Notes: generated by a model not told the origin, from the letters alone. 64,000 nucleotides of DNA from Flavobacterium sp. (GCF_027484205.1 NZ_JAIXUB010000013.1:1-64000); one strand, 5' to 3'; positions 18,407 through 27,273 are shown, numbered from the stretch's first letter. Program-made: numbers and translations.

Positions 18407-19096
18407 TTGAAAAACATTACTATAGCAATTGACGGATTTTCTTCAACTGGCAAAAGCACTTTGGCTAAGCAATTAGCAAAACATTTTGGATATATTTATG
18501 TTGATACAGGTGCAATGTATCGAGCAGTAACCTTTTTTGCTATGGAAAACGGTTATATTTCAAAAGACTTTTTTGATAAAGAAACACTTATAAATAGTTT
18601 ACCTTCAATAAAATTGCACTTTGAGTTTAATGCTGATTTAGGATTTGCAGAAATGTTTTTGAATGATATCAATATCGAAAAAGAAATCCGCACCATTGAA
18701 GTTTCAAGTTTTGTGAGTAAAGTTGCAGAAGTTTCTCAAGTCAGAGCAAAATTGGTGGAACAGCAACAGGAAATGGGAAAAAATAAAGCAATCGTCATGG
18801 ATGGGCGCGACATTGGTACTGTTGTTTTTCCTGATGCCGAACTTAAAATATTCATGACAGCAAGCGCAGAAACAAGAGCGCAAAGACGATTTGAAGAGCT
18901 TCAAGCTAAAGGTGATAATGTGTCTTATGAAGAAGTTTTAAAAAATGTTCAAGAACGCGATTATATTGATACACACAGAGATGATTCACCTTTAGTAATA
19001 GCTGATGACGCCATTGAAATTGATAATTCTTATCTTTCAAGAGAAGAACAATTTCAAGCAGTTTTAGATTTAGTTGACGAAGTAATCAATTCATAA
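18407..19096 (+). CDS. cmk: Cytidylate kinase
   Basis: A 229-residue (d)CMP kinase that converts CMP and dCMP to the diphosphates. The P-loop GFSSTGKS (10-17) is near the N-terminus. YVDTGAMYRA and MDGRDIGTVVFPDAELKIFM follow, both typical of Cmk, and the lid has RAQRR. The start codon must be TTG at 18407: it gives MKNITIAIDG, matching the family N-terminus, and no ATG is available nearby. The gene lies 17 bp after porQ and is probably co-transcribed with it. Confidence 0.95.
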   Translation: MKNITIAIDGFSSTGKSTLAKQLAKHFGYIYVDTGAMYRAVTFFAMENGYISKDFFDKETLINSLPSIKLHFEFNADLGFAEMFLNDINIEKEIRTIEVSSFVSKVAEVSQVRAKLVEQQQEMGKNKAIVMDGRDIGTVVFPDAELKIFMTASAETRAQRRFEELQAKGDNVSYEEVLKNVQERDYIDTHRDDSPLVIADDAIEIDNSYLSREEQFQAVLDLVDEVINS

Positions 19097-19174
19097 ATTC
19101 ATTCTCAAATCATTTGTAAATCTCAATTTTAATAGTAGATTTACATTCTATTTACGTTACAAAAACATATTATT

Positions 19175-20494
19175 ATGAGTATAAAGTTTAGATTAACTCT
19201 AATGAATTTCTTCCAACTTTTTGTTTGGGGTGCATGGTTGACAACATTAGCAAGTTATGGATTCGGTTTTAAACAATGGAGTGGTCAAGAATTTGGAATT
19301 GTTTTTTCTACTTTAGGAATTGCGTCTATTATAATGCCTGCAATTTCTGGAATAATTGCGGATAAGTTTATGAACTTAGAAAAATTATATGGATTACATC
19401 ATATTTTGTATGGTGTTACATTATTAATTATTCCAAATATAGATAATGCGTCGTCATTTTTTTGGGTTATGCTTCTTGCGATGGTTTTTTATATGCCAAC
19501 ATTATCATTGTCCAATGCGCTTTCCTATACAATTTTAAAAAATAATGATTATGATGTAGTTAAAGTTTATCCACCAATTAGAGTTTTTGGAACAATAGGA
19601 TTTATCGTTGCAATGTGGATAACTAATTTAGTGAGTGATCCCGAATCACCTCTAGCTTTTGGTTTAGAAATTGGAAATAGAATATCAAACTTGACAGGAA
19701 TGGCTATCCAATGTAATCAATTTTATATTGCTGCATTTTTTGCAATTTTACTTGGTATATATTCAATGACTTTACCTAAATGTCCGCCTAAAAATGAAAT
19801 TAATAGCACTAATGCTTCATTAGCAGAAAAGTTAGGTTTACAAGGATTTAAATTATTTAAACAAACAAAAATGGCAACTTTTTTCATTTTTAGTATGTTT
19901 TTAGGAGCTGCATTACAATTGACTAATATGTATGGTGAAACCTATATTAAAGATTTTAGTAAAGTTCCAGAATTTGCTGATACATTTGCTGTAAAGTCAG
20001 CTAATATAGTATTGTCTATTTCACAAATTTCAGAGACCATTTTTATTTTAGCAATTCCTTTTTTCTTAAAACGTTTTGGTATTAAAAAAGTAATGTTATT
20101 TAGTTTAATTGCTTGGGTTTTACGTTTTGGATTCTTTGCTTATGGTGATCCAATTAATAGTTTATGGATGATTATAATGTCAAATATAGTTTATGGATTT
20201 GCTTTTGACTTTTTTAATATTTCAGGTTCATTATTTGTTGAAACAACTACAGATTCAAAAATTCGTTCCTCCGCTCAAGGTTTATTTATGATGATGACTA
20301 ATGGTTTTGGTGCTGTTTTAGGTAGTTTGTCAAGTGGATACTTAATAGACAATTATTTTACTCATAACGATGTTAAAGATTGGCATAATATATGGTTAAC
20401 ATTTGCAATATATGCATTGGTAATAACCGTTTTATTTGCAATTTTCTTCAAACACAAACACAATCCTGATGAAGTGGCTAATGTAAGTCATTAA
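19175..20494 (+). CDS. Nucleoside permease-like MFS transporter
   Basis: A 439-residue membrane protein with about 12 transmembrane helices. The N-terminus, with LTLMNFFQLFVWGAW followed by TTLASYGF, matches the nucleoside:H+ symporter (NupG/XapB) family. Late in the sequence, the GFAFDFFNISGSLFVE segment is also typical of that family. It would import nucleosides across the inner membrane. Location directly after cytidylate kinase fits nucleoside salvage, but the 78-bp gap leaves co-transcription open. Exact substrate preference cannot be read from the sequence. Confidence 0.85.
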   Translation: MSIKFRLTLMNFFQLFVWGAWLTTLASYGFGFKQWSGQEFGIVFSTLGIASIIMPAISGIIADKFMNLEKLYGLHHILYGVTLLIIPNIDNASSFFWVMLLAMVFYMPTLSLSNALSYTILKNNDYDVVKVYPPIRVFGTIGFIVAMWITNLVSDPESPLAFGLEIGNRISNLTGMAIQCNQFYIAAFFAILLGIYSMTLPKCPPKNEINSTNASLAEKLGLQGFKLFKQTKMATFFIFSMFLGAALQLTNMYGETYIKDFSKVPEFADTFAVKSANIVLSISQISETIFILAIPFFLKRFGIKKVMLFSLIAWVLRFGFFAYGDPINSLWMIIMSNIVYGFAFDFFNISGSLFVETTTDSKIRSSAQGLFMMMTNGFGAVLGSLSSGYLIDNYFTHNDVKDWHNIWLTFAIYALVITVLFAIFFKHKHNPDEVANVSH

Positions 20495-20515
20495 ACATAT
20501 TTAAATTTTGTATTT

Positions 20516-20553
20516 AAAAACCCTATTAAAGTAATGATTTGATAGGGTTTTTT
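20516..20553 (+). terminator. Terminator after the nucleoside permease gene
   Basis: AAAAACCCTATTAAA pairs with TTTGATAGGGTTTTT (one wobble) around a 7-base loop, with T residues following. Confidence 0.88.
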
Positions 20554-20592
20554 CTTTATTGTAGGTTTTTAATATTTTGTAGTTGTAAATAT

Positions 20593-20622
20593 TTTGTAAT
20601 TAATAAATTATGCTTACTTTTG
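20593..20622 (+). promoter_or_regulatory. Promoter for rpsA (full Bacteroidota consensus)
   Basis: TTTG at 20593-20596 and TACTTTTG at 20615-20622 are 18 bp apart, a complete match to the Bacteroidota -33/-7 promoter. Transcription would start near 20629, leaving a leader of about 110 bases before rpsA. Confidence 0.8.
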
Positions 20623-20739
20623 CAAACCTTTTGGCGAAGAAGAGTTTCCTTTAGGTATCAACTATTTATGTAAAACACTGCCACTGTTTTCTATTCGATA
20701 ATAAACTCAAGAAGCACGGCATACAAATTTTTTATCAGC

Positions 20740-22512
20740 ATGTCTGAATTAAACAAAGAACAACAAGCGTTTTTAAACGAATTTAACTGGCACAATTATG
20801 CAGAAGGAATTGATGCAGTAGATGCTAAAAACTTACAAGAATTCGAAGATTTAGTTTCTAAAACTTTCATCTCTACAGATCAAGAAGAAGTTGTAGAAGG
20901 TGTAGTAGTAAGAATTACTGACAGAGACGCAATTGTTGACATTAATGCAAAATCGGAAGGTGTTATTTCTTTAAACGAATTCCGTTACAACCCAAACTTA
21001 AAAGTAGGTGACAAAGTAGAAGTATTAATTGATGTTCGTGAGGACAAAACAGGTCAATTAGTATTATCTCACAGAAAAGCTAGAACTATCAAATCATGGG
21101 ATAGAGTTATTGCTGCTAACGAAACTGGAGAAATTGTTCAAGGTTTTGTTAAATGTAGAACTAAAGGTGGTATGATTGTAGATGTTTTCGGAATTGAAGC
21201 ATTCTTACCAGGTTCACAAATTGATGTGAAACCAATCCGTGATTACGATGTATATGTGAATAAAATGATGGAATTTAAAGTTGTGAAAATCAACCACGAA
21301 TTCAAAAATGTTGTTGTATCTCACAAAGCACTTATCGAAGCAGATATCGAAGTTCAGAAAAAAGAAATTATTGGTCAATTAGAAAAAGGACAAGTATTAG
21401 AAGGTGTTGTTAAAAACATTACTTCTTATGGTGTGTTTATTGACTTAGGTGGTGTTGATGGATTAATCCACATTACTGACCTTTCTTGGTCTAGAATCAA
21501 TCACCCAAGTGAAGTTCTTGAATTAGATCAAAAATTGAACGTAGTTATCCTTGATTTCGATGACGAAAAAACAAGAATCCAATTAGGTTTAAAACAATTA
21601 AACGCTCACCCATGGGATGCACTTGGTGCTGAACTTAAAGTTGGTGACAAAGTGAAAGGTAAAGTAGTAGTTATCGCTGATTACGGTGCTTTCATTGAAG
21701 TTGCTGAAGGTGTTGAAGGTTTAATCCACGTTTCTGAAATGTCTTGGTCAACTCACTTAAGAAGTGCTCAAGATTTCGTAAAAGTTGGTGATACAGTTGA
21801 AGCAGTTGTTTTAACTCTTGACAGAGACGAAAGAAAAATGTCATTAGGTATCAAACAAATGACTCAAGATCCATGGACAGATATCACAGCTAAATATCCA
21901 GTAGGTTCTAAACATACAGGTATCGTTAGAAACTTTACAAACTTTGGTATTTTCGTAGAATTAGAAGAAGGAATTGATGGATTAGTTTACATCTCTGACT
22001 TATCTTGGACTAAGAAAATCAAACATCCATCTGAATTTGTTAACGTAGGTGACAAATTAGAAGTTGTAGTATTAGAATTAGATGTTGACGGACGTAAATT
22101 ATCTTTAGGTCACAAACAAACAACTGCTAATCCTTGGGATAAACACGAAGATGCATTTGCTGTTGGAACTATCCACACAGGAACAATTGCTGAAATCGTT
22201 GACAAAGGTGCTACTGTAGATTTTGGAGATGATGTTGTTGCATTTATTCCAACACGTCACTTAGAAAAAGAAGATGGTAAAAAATTGAAAAAAGGTGACG
22301 AAGCTGAATTCAAAGTAATTGAGTTCAACAAAGAATTCAAAAGAGTTGTTGCTTCTCACACAGCTATCTTTAGAGAAGAAGAAGAGAAAAATGTTAAAGC
22401 TGCTACAGAATCAGTTGCTGCTTCTAACAATAATAATCAAGCTTCAACTTTAGGAGATAACAATGATATCTTAGCTGAATTAAAAGCTAAAATGGAAAAA
22501 GGAGGAAAATAA
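20740..22512 (+). CDS. rpsA: 30S ribosomal protein S1
   Basis: A 590-residue S1 protein with about six S1 RNA-binding repeats. The clearest repeats carry GVVKNITSYGVFIDLGGVDG, GKVVVIADYGAFIEVAEGVE and GIVRNFTNFGIFVELEEGID, each followed by the usual LIH(V/I)S/T strand. It helps mRNA bind the small ribosomal subunit. The acidic N-terminus and the Asn/Lys-rich C-terminal tail are normal for Bacteroidota. It is preceded by a strong promoter and a long leader, and followed by a terminator, so it is monocistronic. In other bacteria S1 represses its own translation; the long leader fits that but does not prove it. Confidence 0.97.
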   Translation: MSELNKEQQAFLNEFNWHNYAEGIDAVDAKNLQEFEDLVSKTFISTDQEEVVEGVVVRITDRDAIVDINAKSEGVISLNEFRYNPNLKVGDKVEVLIDVREDKTGQLVLSHRKARTIKSWDRVIAANETGEIVQGFVKCRTKGGMIVDVFGIEAFLPGSQIDVKPIRDYDVYVNKMMEFKVVKINHEFKNVVVSHKALIEADIEVQKKEIIGQLEKGQVLEGVVKNITSYGVFIDLGGVDGLIHITDLSWSRINHPSEVLELDQKLNVVILDFDDEKTRIQLGLKQLNAHPWDALGAELKVGDKVKGKVVVIADYGAFIEVAEGVEGLIHVSEMSWSTHLRSAQDFVKVGDTVEAVVLTLDRDERKMSLGIKQMTQDPWTDITAKYPVGSKHTGIVRNFTNFGIFVELEEGIDGLVYISDLSWTKKIKHPSEFVNVGDKLEVVVLELDVDGRKLSLGHKQTTANPWDKHEDAFAVGTIHTGTIAEIVDKGATVDFGDDVVAFIPTRHLEKEDGKKLKKGDEAEFKVIEFNKEFKRVVASHTAIFREEEEKNVKAATESVAASNNNNQASTLGDNNDILAELKAKMEKGGK

Positions 22513-22534
22513 TTCTCTGAATTTCTAAAATAAT

Positions 22535-22567
22535 AAAAGCTCTCAAGAAATTGGGAGCTTTTTTTGT
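22535..22567 (+). terminator. Terminator after rpsA
   Basis: AAAAGCTCTCAA and TTGGGAGCTTTT form a stem with one wobble pair, closed by a GAAA loop and followed by T residues. Confidence 0.9.
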
Positions 22568-22578
22568 GATTTATTTGA

Positions 22579-22653
22579 AGCTATTTCCTGCTGTTCGCTA
22601 TATCTTTTTATTTTTAAAGAAAAAATAAAAAGGATGTCGCTTCCATCAGGGCT
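22579..22653. repeat. Structured palindromic repeat, copy E2
   Basis: The outer ends AGC-TATTT-CCTG and CAGGGCT pair in the same pattern as E1 at 5916-6032. The inner ATCTTTTTATTTTT (22602-22615) pairs with AAAAATAAAAAGGAT (22621-22635) around AAAGA. Compared with E1, the basal CCTG:CAGG has become CCCG:CGGG, a compensatory change, and the apical stem is unrelated in sequence. It sits between the rpsA terminator and the convergent exbD gene. Confidence 0.8.
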
Positions 22654-22682
22654 AGGGTAACATCTTTAATAGGAAATTTGAT

Positions 22683-23219
22683 TTAATTCATAGCCAATAA
22701 TTTAGCTTCATCTGGAGTAAAATCATTTACAATAGCATAAGTCTGAATATTAGTAATCGCCATTTCATCTAATATTGAAATTAAATTACCAAAATTTGAT
22801 TTCTTACTAGGTTTGATAATAACAATCGCTCCTCGATCTTGGTCACCAAGTTGTTCTGTTATTATTTTGTTTTTCTTCAGTAATTCCTTTCTAATTCCTT
22901 CTTTTCCATAACTGAGGGTTTTTGGTTTATCGTCAGGTACTTCAAGTAAACCTTGATAAGTTATTACTTTATTGTTGTCATCAAGTAAAATAGTAATGAC
23001 TCTATCTGGTCTTGGACCACAACTAATTCCACACGTAATTTCTCCACACATATCTGGTAAACCCAAATTCATTGCTTTAGGTTTACTAATTTCTATCATA
23101 ACCATATAGAAAATGATTAATAGAAACGAAATACTAACCATAGCAGAAAAATCAACTTTTGCATGTAACTTTTTACTTCTAGGTTTGTTTAAGCTATTAA
23201 AATCTTTTTCATCTATCAT
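22683..23219 (-). CDS. ExbD/TolR-family biopolymer transport protein
   Basis: A 178-residue protein with one N-terminal transmembrane helix (about residues 26-44) after a basic tail, then a periplasmic domain. KVDFSAMVSISFLLIIFYMV resembles the ExbD membrane segment, and its aspartate (D23) is the position used for proton transfer in the family. Partners would be an ExbB/TolQ protein and TonB, none of which is adjacent. Unusual is a cysteine cluster just after the membrane (C58, C63, C67), which ordinary ExbD lacks. The upstream minus-strand gene encodes an unknown membrane protein 96 bp away. Confidence 0.82.
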   Translation of the reverse strand: MIDEKDFNSLNKPRSKKLHAKVDFSAMVSISFLLIIFYMVMIEISKPKAMNLGLPDMCGEITCGISCGPRPDRVITILLDDNNKVITYQGLLEVPDDKPKTLSYGKEGIRKELLKKNKIITEQLGDQDRGAIVIIKPSKKSNFGNLISILDEMAITNIQTYAIVNDFTPDEAKLLAMN

Positions 23220-23315
23220 AAAAAATATGTTTTAAGTTACTATTATTAAAATTGTAATTATATCTTAATAACGATAACATTTTTAGTTTATTACAATGAC
23301 AGAATTAAAATTTCA

Positions 23316-24032
23316 TTAGTTCTCTTTAAACTCTCTATTCCAAATCATATTATTAAAGTTTTTACCCATCATAAAAAAGTAGTAAGAGACTGTTCCTACT
23401 ATAGATTTAAACATAAATAAAAAGATGATTAATGGTGCATAAGAAATTGATTTGCTTAATTTCGTTTCTGGAGTTAAAAATGTTAAAACCAAGCTTACTA
23501 AAAAACAAAAAAATGTAAAATTTATTATATTTTTTAGAGGTAGCACAGCAATCTTTCTGTACCAAGCTAAATCATTACCCCATTTATGAATTAAATAGTA
23601 ATAATCATTTCCAATGGGTGCAAACAATAAAGGATCGTCATAATTTTTCAAATTAAACGCCTTACTTGGAGCCATAATTTTAAAACCTTCTAATGTAGTT
23701 TTGTGTGTTTTTTCTAAAGTTCTAATCTCCGAAATAGCTTCCTCTGGGATTTCATTTTTAAACAAACTGCTATTTAAGAAACGTAACCTATAATCTGTAC
23801 AAACCTTTTCAATTTGATTGATATGAAAAATTTTGTCAGTTTCTAATAATTCGAAATCAAAATCATTAGTATTTGTTGAACTTTTAGATGTTAAATTCGA
23901 TTTAATACTATTTCTTTCGAGTTCATTTAAATGTAAAATGGTATAGACTTCTTCTAATAAATTTTCAACTGAAATATTTTTTTTTCGTTGATGAAGTAAT
24001 TCTTCCTTTAAGGTTCTAGCTTTTAGTTGCAT
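23316..24032 (-). CDS. Unknown membrane protein
   Basis: A protein of 238 residues from the ATG at 24032. The N-terminal 165 residues are hydrophilic and rich in Lys, Glu and Asn, with a probable coiled or helical start (KARTLKEELLHQRKK). Two hydrophobic segments near the C-terminus (about residues 176-195 and 205-228) look like membrane helices. I do not recognise the family. A TTG start at 24062 is possible but adds residues with no support. It precedes exbD on the same strand, so a shared function is conceivable, though the 96-bp gap makes that weak. Confidence 0.6.
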   Translation of the reverse strand: MQLKARTLKEELLHQRKKNISVENLLEEVYTILHLNELERNSIKSNLTSKSSTNTNDFDFELLETDKIFHINQIEKVCTDYRLRFLNSSLFKNEIPEEAISEIRTLEKTHKTTLEGFKIMAPSKAFNLKNYDDPLLFAPIGNDYYYLIHKWGNDLAWYRKIAVLPLKNIINFTFFCFLVSLVLTFLTPETKLSKSISYAPLIIFLFMFKSIVGTVSYYFFMMGKNFNNMIWNREFKEN

Positions 24033-24065
24033 AATGTTTTGATATAAAAATTTATTTAACAACCT

Positions 24066-24087
24066 GTTTTCTATATAAATAGAAAAC
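24066..24087. repeat. Perfect inverted repeat upstream of the unknown membrane protein gene
   Basis: GTTTTCTAT and ATAGAAAAC form a 9-bp perfect stem around ATAA. It lies 34 bp before the start codon at 24032, where it could be an operator or a 5' mRNA hairpin. Confidence 0.55.
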
Positions 24088-24216
24088 TAAAAGTACATAT
24101 ATTTTATATTCTTTCAAAAAAAATCAATTACTAAACTAATGTTAAATTAAACATTCATAAAAACCAATGCTTTCTTTTGAGCGTAAATCATGCTATAAAC
24201 TTTAAAAAAAATAATT

Positions 24217-24783
24217 ATGAAAACTAAAAATTTAATGTCAGCTTTTGTTTTAGCATGTTCACTTTTTGCATCAACTATGACTTTTGCACAAAAAGAAAAA
24301 ACAGTCAATGTTGGTGGTGCTCCAATGTATCCGTCAAAAAACATTATTGAAAACGCTGTGAATTCTAAAGATCATACCACTTTAGTAGCCGCTGTAAAAG
24401 CTGCAGGATTGGTAGAGACACTTCAAGGAAAAGGACCATTTACTGTTTTTGCTCCAACAAATGCTGCATTTGATAAATTGCCAAAAGGAACGGTAGAAAC
24501 ATTATTAAAACCTGAAAATTTAAAAACCTTGCAAACTATTTTGACGTATCATGTGGTTGCAGGAAAAATGAATTCTTCAGATATTGCAAAAGCAATAAAA
24601 GCAGGAAATGGTAAAGCAACATTAAAAACTGTTTCAGGTGGAACTCTAAGTGCTTGGATGAAAGGCAACGATTTATACTTAACAGATGAAAACGGAAATA
24701 GTTCAAAGGTTACTATTGCAGATGTTAATCAATCTAATGGTGTAATTCATGTTGTTGATTCTGTTGTTACTCCAAAATCTTAA
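24217..24783 (+). CDS. Fasciclin (FAS1) domain protein, secreted
   Basis: A 188-residue exported protein with a signal peptide ending near MTFAQ (residue 25). One FAS1 domain occupies about residues 40-186. The two conserved FAS1 boxes are present: GPFTVFAPTNAAFDKLP and, at the end, NGVIHVVDSVVTP, with the YH motif in TYHVVAGKM. FAS1 domains mediate adhesion in many surface proteins, and the bacterial role is unclear. It is monocistronic, transcribed away from its left neighbour and toward the NlpC/P60 gene, with a shared terminator between them. Confidence 0.92.
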   Translation: MKTKNLMSAFVLACSLFASTMTFAQKEKTVNVGGAPMYPSKNIIENAVNSKDHTTLVAAVKAAGLVETLQGKGPFTVFAPTNAAFDKLPKGTVETLLKPENLKTLQTILTYHVVAGKMNSSDIAKAIKAGNGKATLKTVSGGTLSAWMKGNDLYLTDENGNSSKVTIADVNQSNGVIHVVDSVVTPKS

Positions 24784-24804
24784 AGTAGCAAGCATTTCAA
24801 CAAA

Positions 24805-24834
24805 AAAGTCCTGATAAACTCAGGACTTTTTTTA
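24805..24834. terminator. Bidirectional terminator between the FAS1 and NlpC/P60 genes
   Basis: AAAGTCCTGA and TCAGGACTTT (loop TAAACT or slightly smaller) have T runs on both strands. It serves the two convergent genes and slightly overlaps the NlpC/P60 stop region. Confidence 0.85.
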
Positions 24835-25593
24835 TATAATTTTCTTAATAACTCTTAATCGATGCGTATGTCTATTTTGCTCAGCGTTGTATATTCCTAA
24901 ATGATCTAATCTATCAATTCTAACTTTTCCACTGGCATGAATGATGTAATTATTTTCAAGCATAATTCCAACATGGATAATTTTACCTTCTTCATTGTCA
25001 AAAAAAGCTAAATCACCAGGTTCACTTTCTTCAATAAAACTTAAAACTTCACCTTGTGACGCCTGTTGTGAAGCGTCTCTTAATAATTTATAGCCATTTA
25101 GTTTATAAACCATTTGTGTAAAACCTGAACAATCAATTCCAAAAGGCGTTTTTCCACCCCAAAGATAAGGAGCATTTAAATACATGTATGCTGTATTTAC
25201 CAAATCGTTTTTTTGTTTTACACCGCTAATTTTTAAACCTTCAAATTCATAATTTTGAGTATTAATCTCGGAATGGTTTAAGAATGATAGTGATGCACCT
25301 AATGTAATTGGAATCAAAATATTATTTGGAGCAGAAATGTATTCCACCAAATCAGAATTCAAAATCAAGGCTTCATTACAAAGAATATCATAGTTTTCTT
25401 TAGAAATTATTTGATATTGTTTGGAATCAATCCAACCCTCATAGCTGTCAAAATTCAATTTAATTTTTGACCATTGCCTATCTTGTTCAATAATCTCAAA
25501 ATGCTCACCAAAAAGAACTTGAGAAACAATTTCGCTTTTGTCGCTTGGTTCAAATCGCATTGGAATTATAGATAAATTACAAATGGCAAACAT
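24832..25593 (-). CDS. NlpC/P60 cysteine peptidase with SH3 domains
   Basis: A 253-residue protein. An N-terminal bacterial SH3 domain (about residues 1-60) and probably a second one precede the NlpC/P60 domain. The catalytic cysteine is C155 in GIDCSGF, the histidine H207 in IIHVGI, and H219 is a likely third residue. Such enzymes cut gamma-D-glutamyl bonds in cell wall peptides, often in recycling. No signal peptide is evident, so a cytoplasmic role on recycled muropeptides (YkfC-like) is likely. It overlaps the terminator region by a few bases. Confidence 0.88.
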   Translation of the reverse strand: MFAICNLSIIPMRFEPSDKSEIVSQVLFGEHFEIIEQDRQWSKIKLNFDSYEGWIDSKQYQIISKENYDILCNEALILNSDLVEYISAPNNILIPITLGASLSFLNHSEINTQNYEFEGLKISGVKQKNDLVNTAYMYLNAPYLWGGKTPFGIDCSGFTQMVYKLNGYKLLRDASQQASQGEVLSFIEESEPGDLAFFDNEEGKIIHVGIMLENNYIIHASGKVRIDRLDHLGIYNAEQNRHTHRLRVIKKII

Positions 25594-25630
25594 CTATTAA
25601 AATAAATTTATGAATTAATAAGTGAATAAT

Positions 25631-26809
25631 TTAAGCTTTTTCAATAACAATTGCTGAAGCACCGCCGCCACCATTACAAATTGCAGCAGCACCAATTTTA
25701 GCATTATTTTGTTGTAAAACGTTTATTAGAGTTACAACAATTCTTGCACCTGAACAACCAAGAGGATGACCTAGTGAAACTGCACCACCATTGACATTAA
25801 TTTTATCATTTGGTAAACCTAATATTTTTGCATTAGCCAAACCTACAACAGAAAAAGCCTCATTAAATTCAAAATAATCAACATCTGATATTGCTATACC
25901 TGCTTTTTCTAATGCTTTTGGTAATGCTTTCGCCGGAGCAGTTGTAAACCACTTTGGTTCTTGAGCTGCATCAGCATAAGATCTTATATATGCTAATGGT
26001 TTTAATCCCATTGAAAGTGCTTTTTCTTCACTCATCAAGATTACAGCTGCTGCACCATCATTTATTGTTGAAGCGTTTGCAGCAGTAACCGTTCCGTCTT
26101 TTGTAAAAACGGCATTTAAAGATGGTATTTTATCTAGTTTTACATTTGTATATTCTTCATCTTTGGTAACCATAATTGGTTCTCCTTTTCTTTGTGGAAC
26201 AGCAACAGGAACTACTTCAGAATCAAATTTACCTGATTCCCATGCTTTTGCAGAACGTTCATAAGATTGAATTGCAAATGCATCTTGTTCTTCACGTGAT
26301 ATTTTATATTCTGATGCACAAAGGTCAGCAGAAACTCCCATAGCATTATTGTCGTAAGCATCAACTAAACCATCTTTTTGCATTCCATCTAGCATAGTAG
26401 TTGGTCCAAATTTTACTCCATTTCTCATATTTACATAATGTGGAATCATACTCATATTCTCCATTCCACCAGCAACTACAATTTCAGCATCACCAGCTAA
26501 AATTGCTTGTGCTCCAAACATTATAGATTTCATACCAGATGCACAAACTTTATTTACAGTAGTACAAGCTACTTCATTTGATAATCCTGCAAAAAGAGCA
26601 GCTTGTCTTGCAGGTGCTTGTCCAACTCCAGCCTGTACAACATTGCCCATAAAAACTTCATCAACTAAATTTGGATCTAAATTAATTTTATTTAATGCTC
26701 CTTTGATTGCGGCAGCACCAAGGTGAGTAGCAGAAACACTTGATAATGAACCCATAAAACTACCAATTGGAGTTCTAGCAGCAGAAACAATTACTATTTT
26801 TTTATTCAT
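25631..26809 (-). CDS. Acetyl-CoA acetyltransferase (thiolase)
   Basis: A 392-residue thiolase II that joins or splits acetoacetyl-CoA. The acyl-carrying cysteine is C89 in NKVCASGM, with H348 in GHPLG and the second cysteine C378 in ICNGGGGAS. All are in the usual places and the length is typical. The start at 26809 (MNKKIVIVSAARTPIG) fits the family; a longer version from 26851 would overlap the promoter box. It could serve fatty acid or branched-chain degradation. No other genes of such pathways are adjacent. Confidence 0.95.
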   Translation of the reverse strand: MNKKIVIVSAARTPIGSFMGSLSSVSATHLGAAAIKGALNKINLDPNLVDEVFMGNVVQAGVGQAPARQAALFAGLSNEVACTTVNKVCASGMKSIMFGAQAILAGDAEIVVAGGMENMSMIPHYVNMRNGVKFGPTTMLDGMQKDGLVDAYDNNAMGVSADLCASEYKISREEQDAFAIQSYERSAKAWESGKFDSEVVPVAVPQRKGEPIMVTKDEEYTNVKLDKIPSLNAVFTKDGTVTAANASTINDGAAAVILMSEEKALSMGLKPLAYIRSYADAAQEPKWFTTAPAKALPKALEKAGIAISDVDYFEFNEAFSVVGLANAKILGLPNDKINVNGGAVSLGHPLGCSGARIVVTLINVLQQNNAKIGAAAICNGGGGASAIVIEKA

Positions 26810-26848
26810 GACTTTAAAGTTTGAGATTTTGCTTGTTAGTTTGTAATG

Positions 26849-26856
26849 CAAATCTA
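26849..26856 (-). promoter_or_regulatory. Promoter -7 box for the thiolase gene
   Basis: The minus strand reads TAGATTTG, matching TAnnTTTG. The start would be near 26842, giving a leader of about 33 bases to the ATG at 26809. Confidence 0.6.
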
Positions 26857-26998
26857 CTATTTTTTAGGGAAAATACATTTTTAAGCAAAAGAAATCCTAA
26901 ATTTATTTGTGAGATAAAAAATAACTTCTTGTATATATTTGATTTTTAATCATTTCATTAAAATGTAAAATTAATATTAAAAAAAAGAGTTTAAAATG

Positions 26999-27029
26999 TT
27001 GTAAATATTATAATGATAACTTACATTTG
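26999..27029 (+). promoter_or_regulatory. Promoter for the tRNA cluster
   Basis: TTG at 26999-27001 and TACATTTG at 27022-27029 are 20 bp apart, matching the Bacteroidota consensus. Transcription would start about 38 bp before tRNA-Ser. A second box, TATATTTG, lies at 26934-26941. The rest of 26857-27073 holds no gene. Confidence 0.7.
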
Positions 27030-27073
27030 CAACCGCTTAAAGAGAAAAGTTCTTATATTATATATTGAATTTT

Positions 27074-27160
27074 GGAGAGTTGCCTGAGTGGCCGAAAGGA
27101 CTTGTTTGCTAAACAAGCGTACGGGAAACTGTACCAAGGGTTCGAATCCCTTACTCTCCG
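27074..27160 (+). tRNA. tRNA-Ser (anticodon GCT)
   Basis: The acceptor arms GGAGAGT and ACTCTCC pair. The anticodon stem CTTGTTT/AAACAAG holds GCT, and a long variable arm (CGTACGGGAAACTGTACC) is present as in class II tRNA. The T-arm reads GGTTCGAATCC. Length is 87. Confidence 0.97.
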
Positions 27161-27173
27161 CTTTTTATGTTTT

Positions 27174-27248
27174 CGGGGTGTAGCGTAGCCCGGTTATCGC
27201 GCCTGCTTTGGGAGCAGGAGGCCGCAGGTTCGAATCCTGCCACCCCGA
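27174..27248 (+). tRNA. tRNA-Pro (anticodon TGG)
   Basis: The acceptor CGGGGTG pairs with CACCCCG. The anticodon loop TTTGGGA between CCTGC and GCAGG gives TGG, and the T-arm reads GGTTCGAATCC. It is 13 bp after tRNA-Ser. Confidence 0.97.
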
Positions 27249-27273
27249 CTTTTAATAATTTATTATTAAAATT

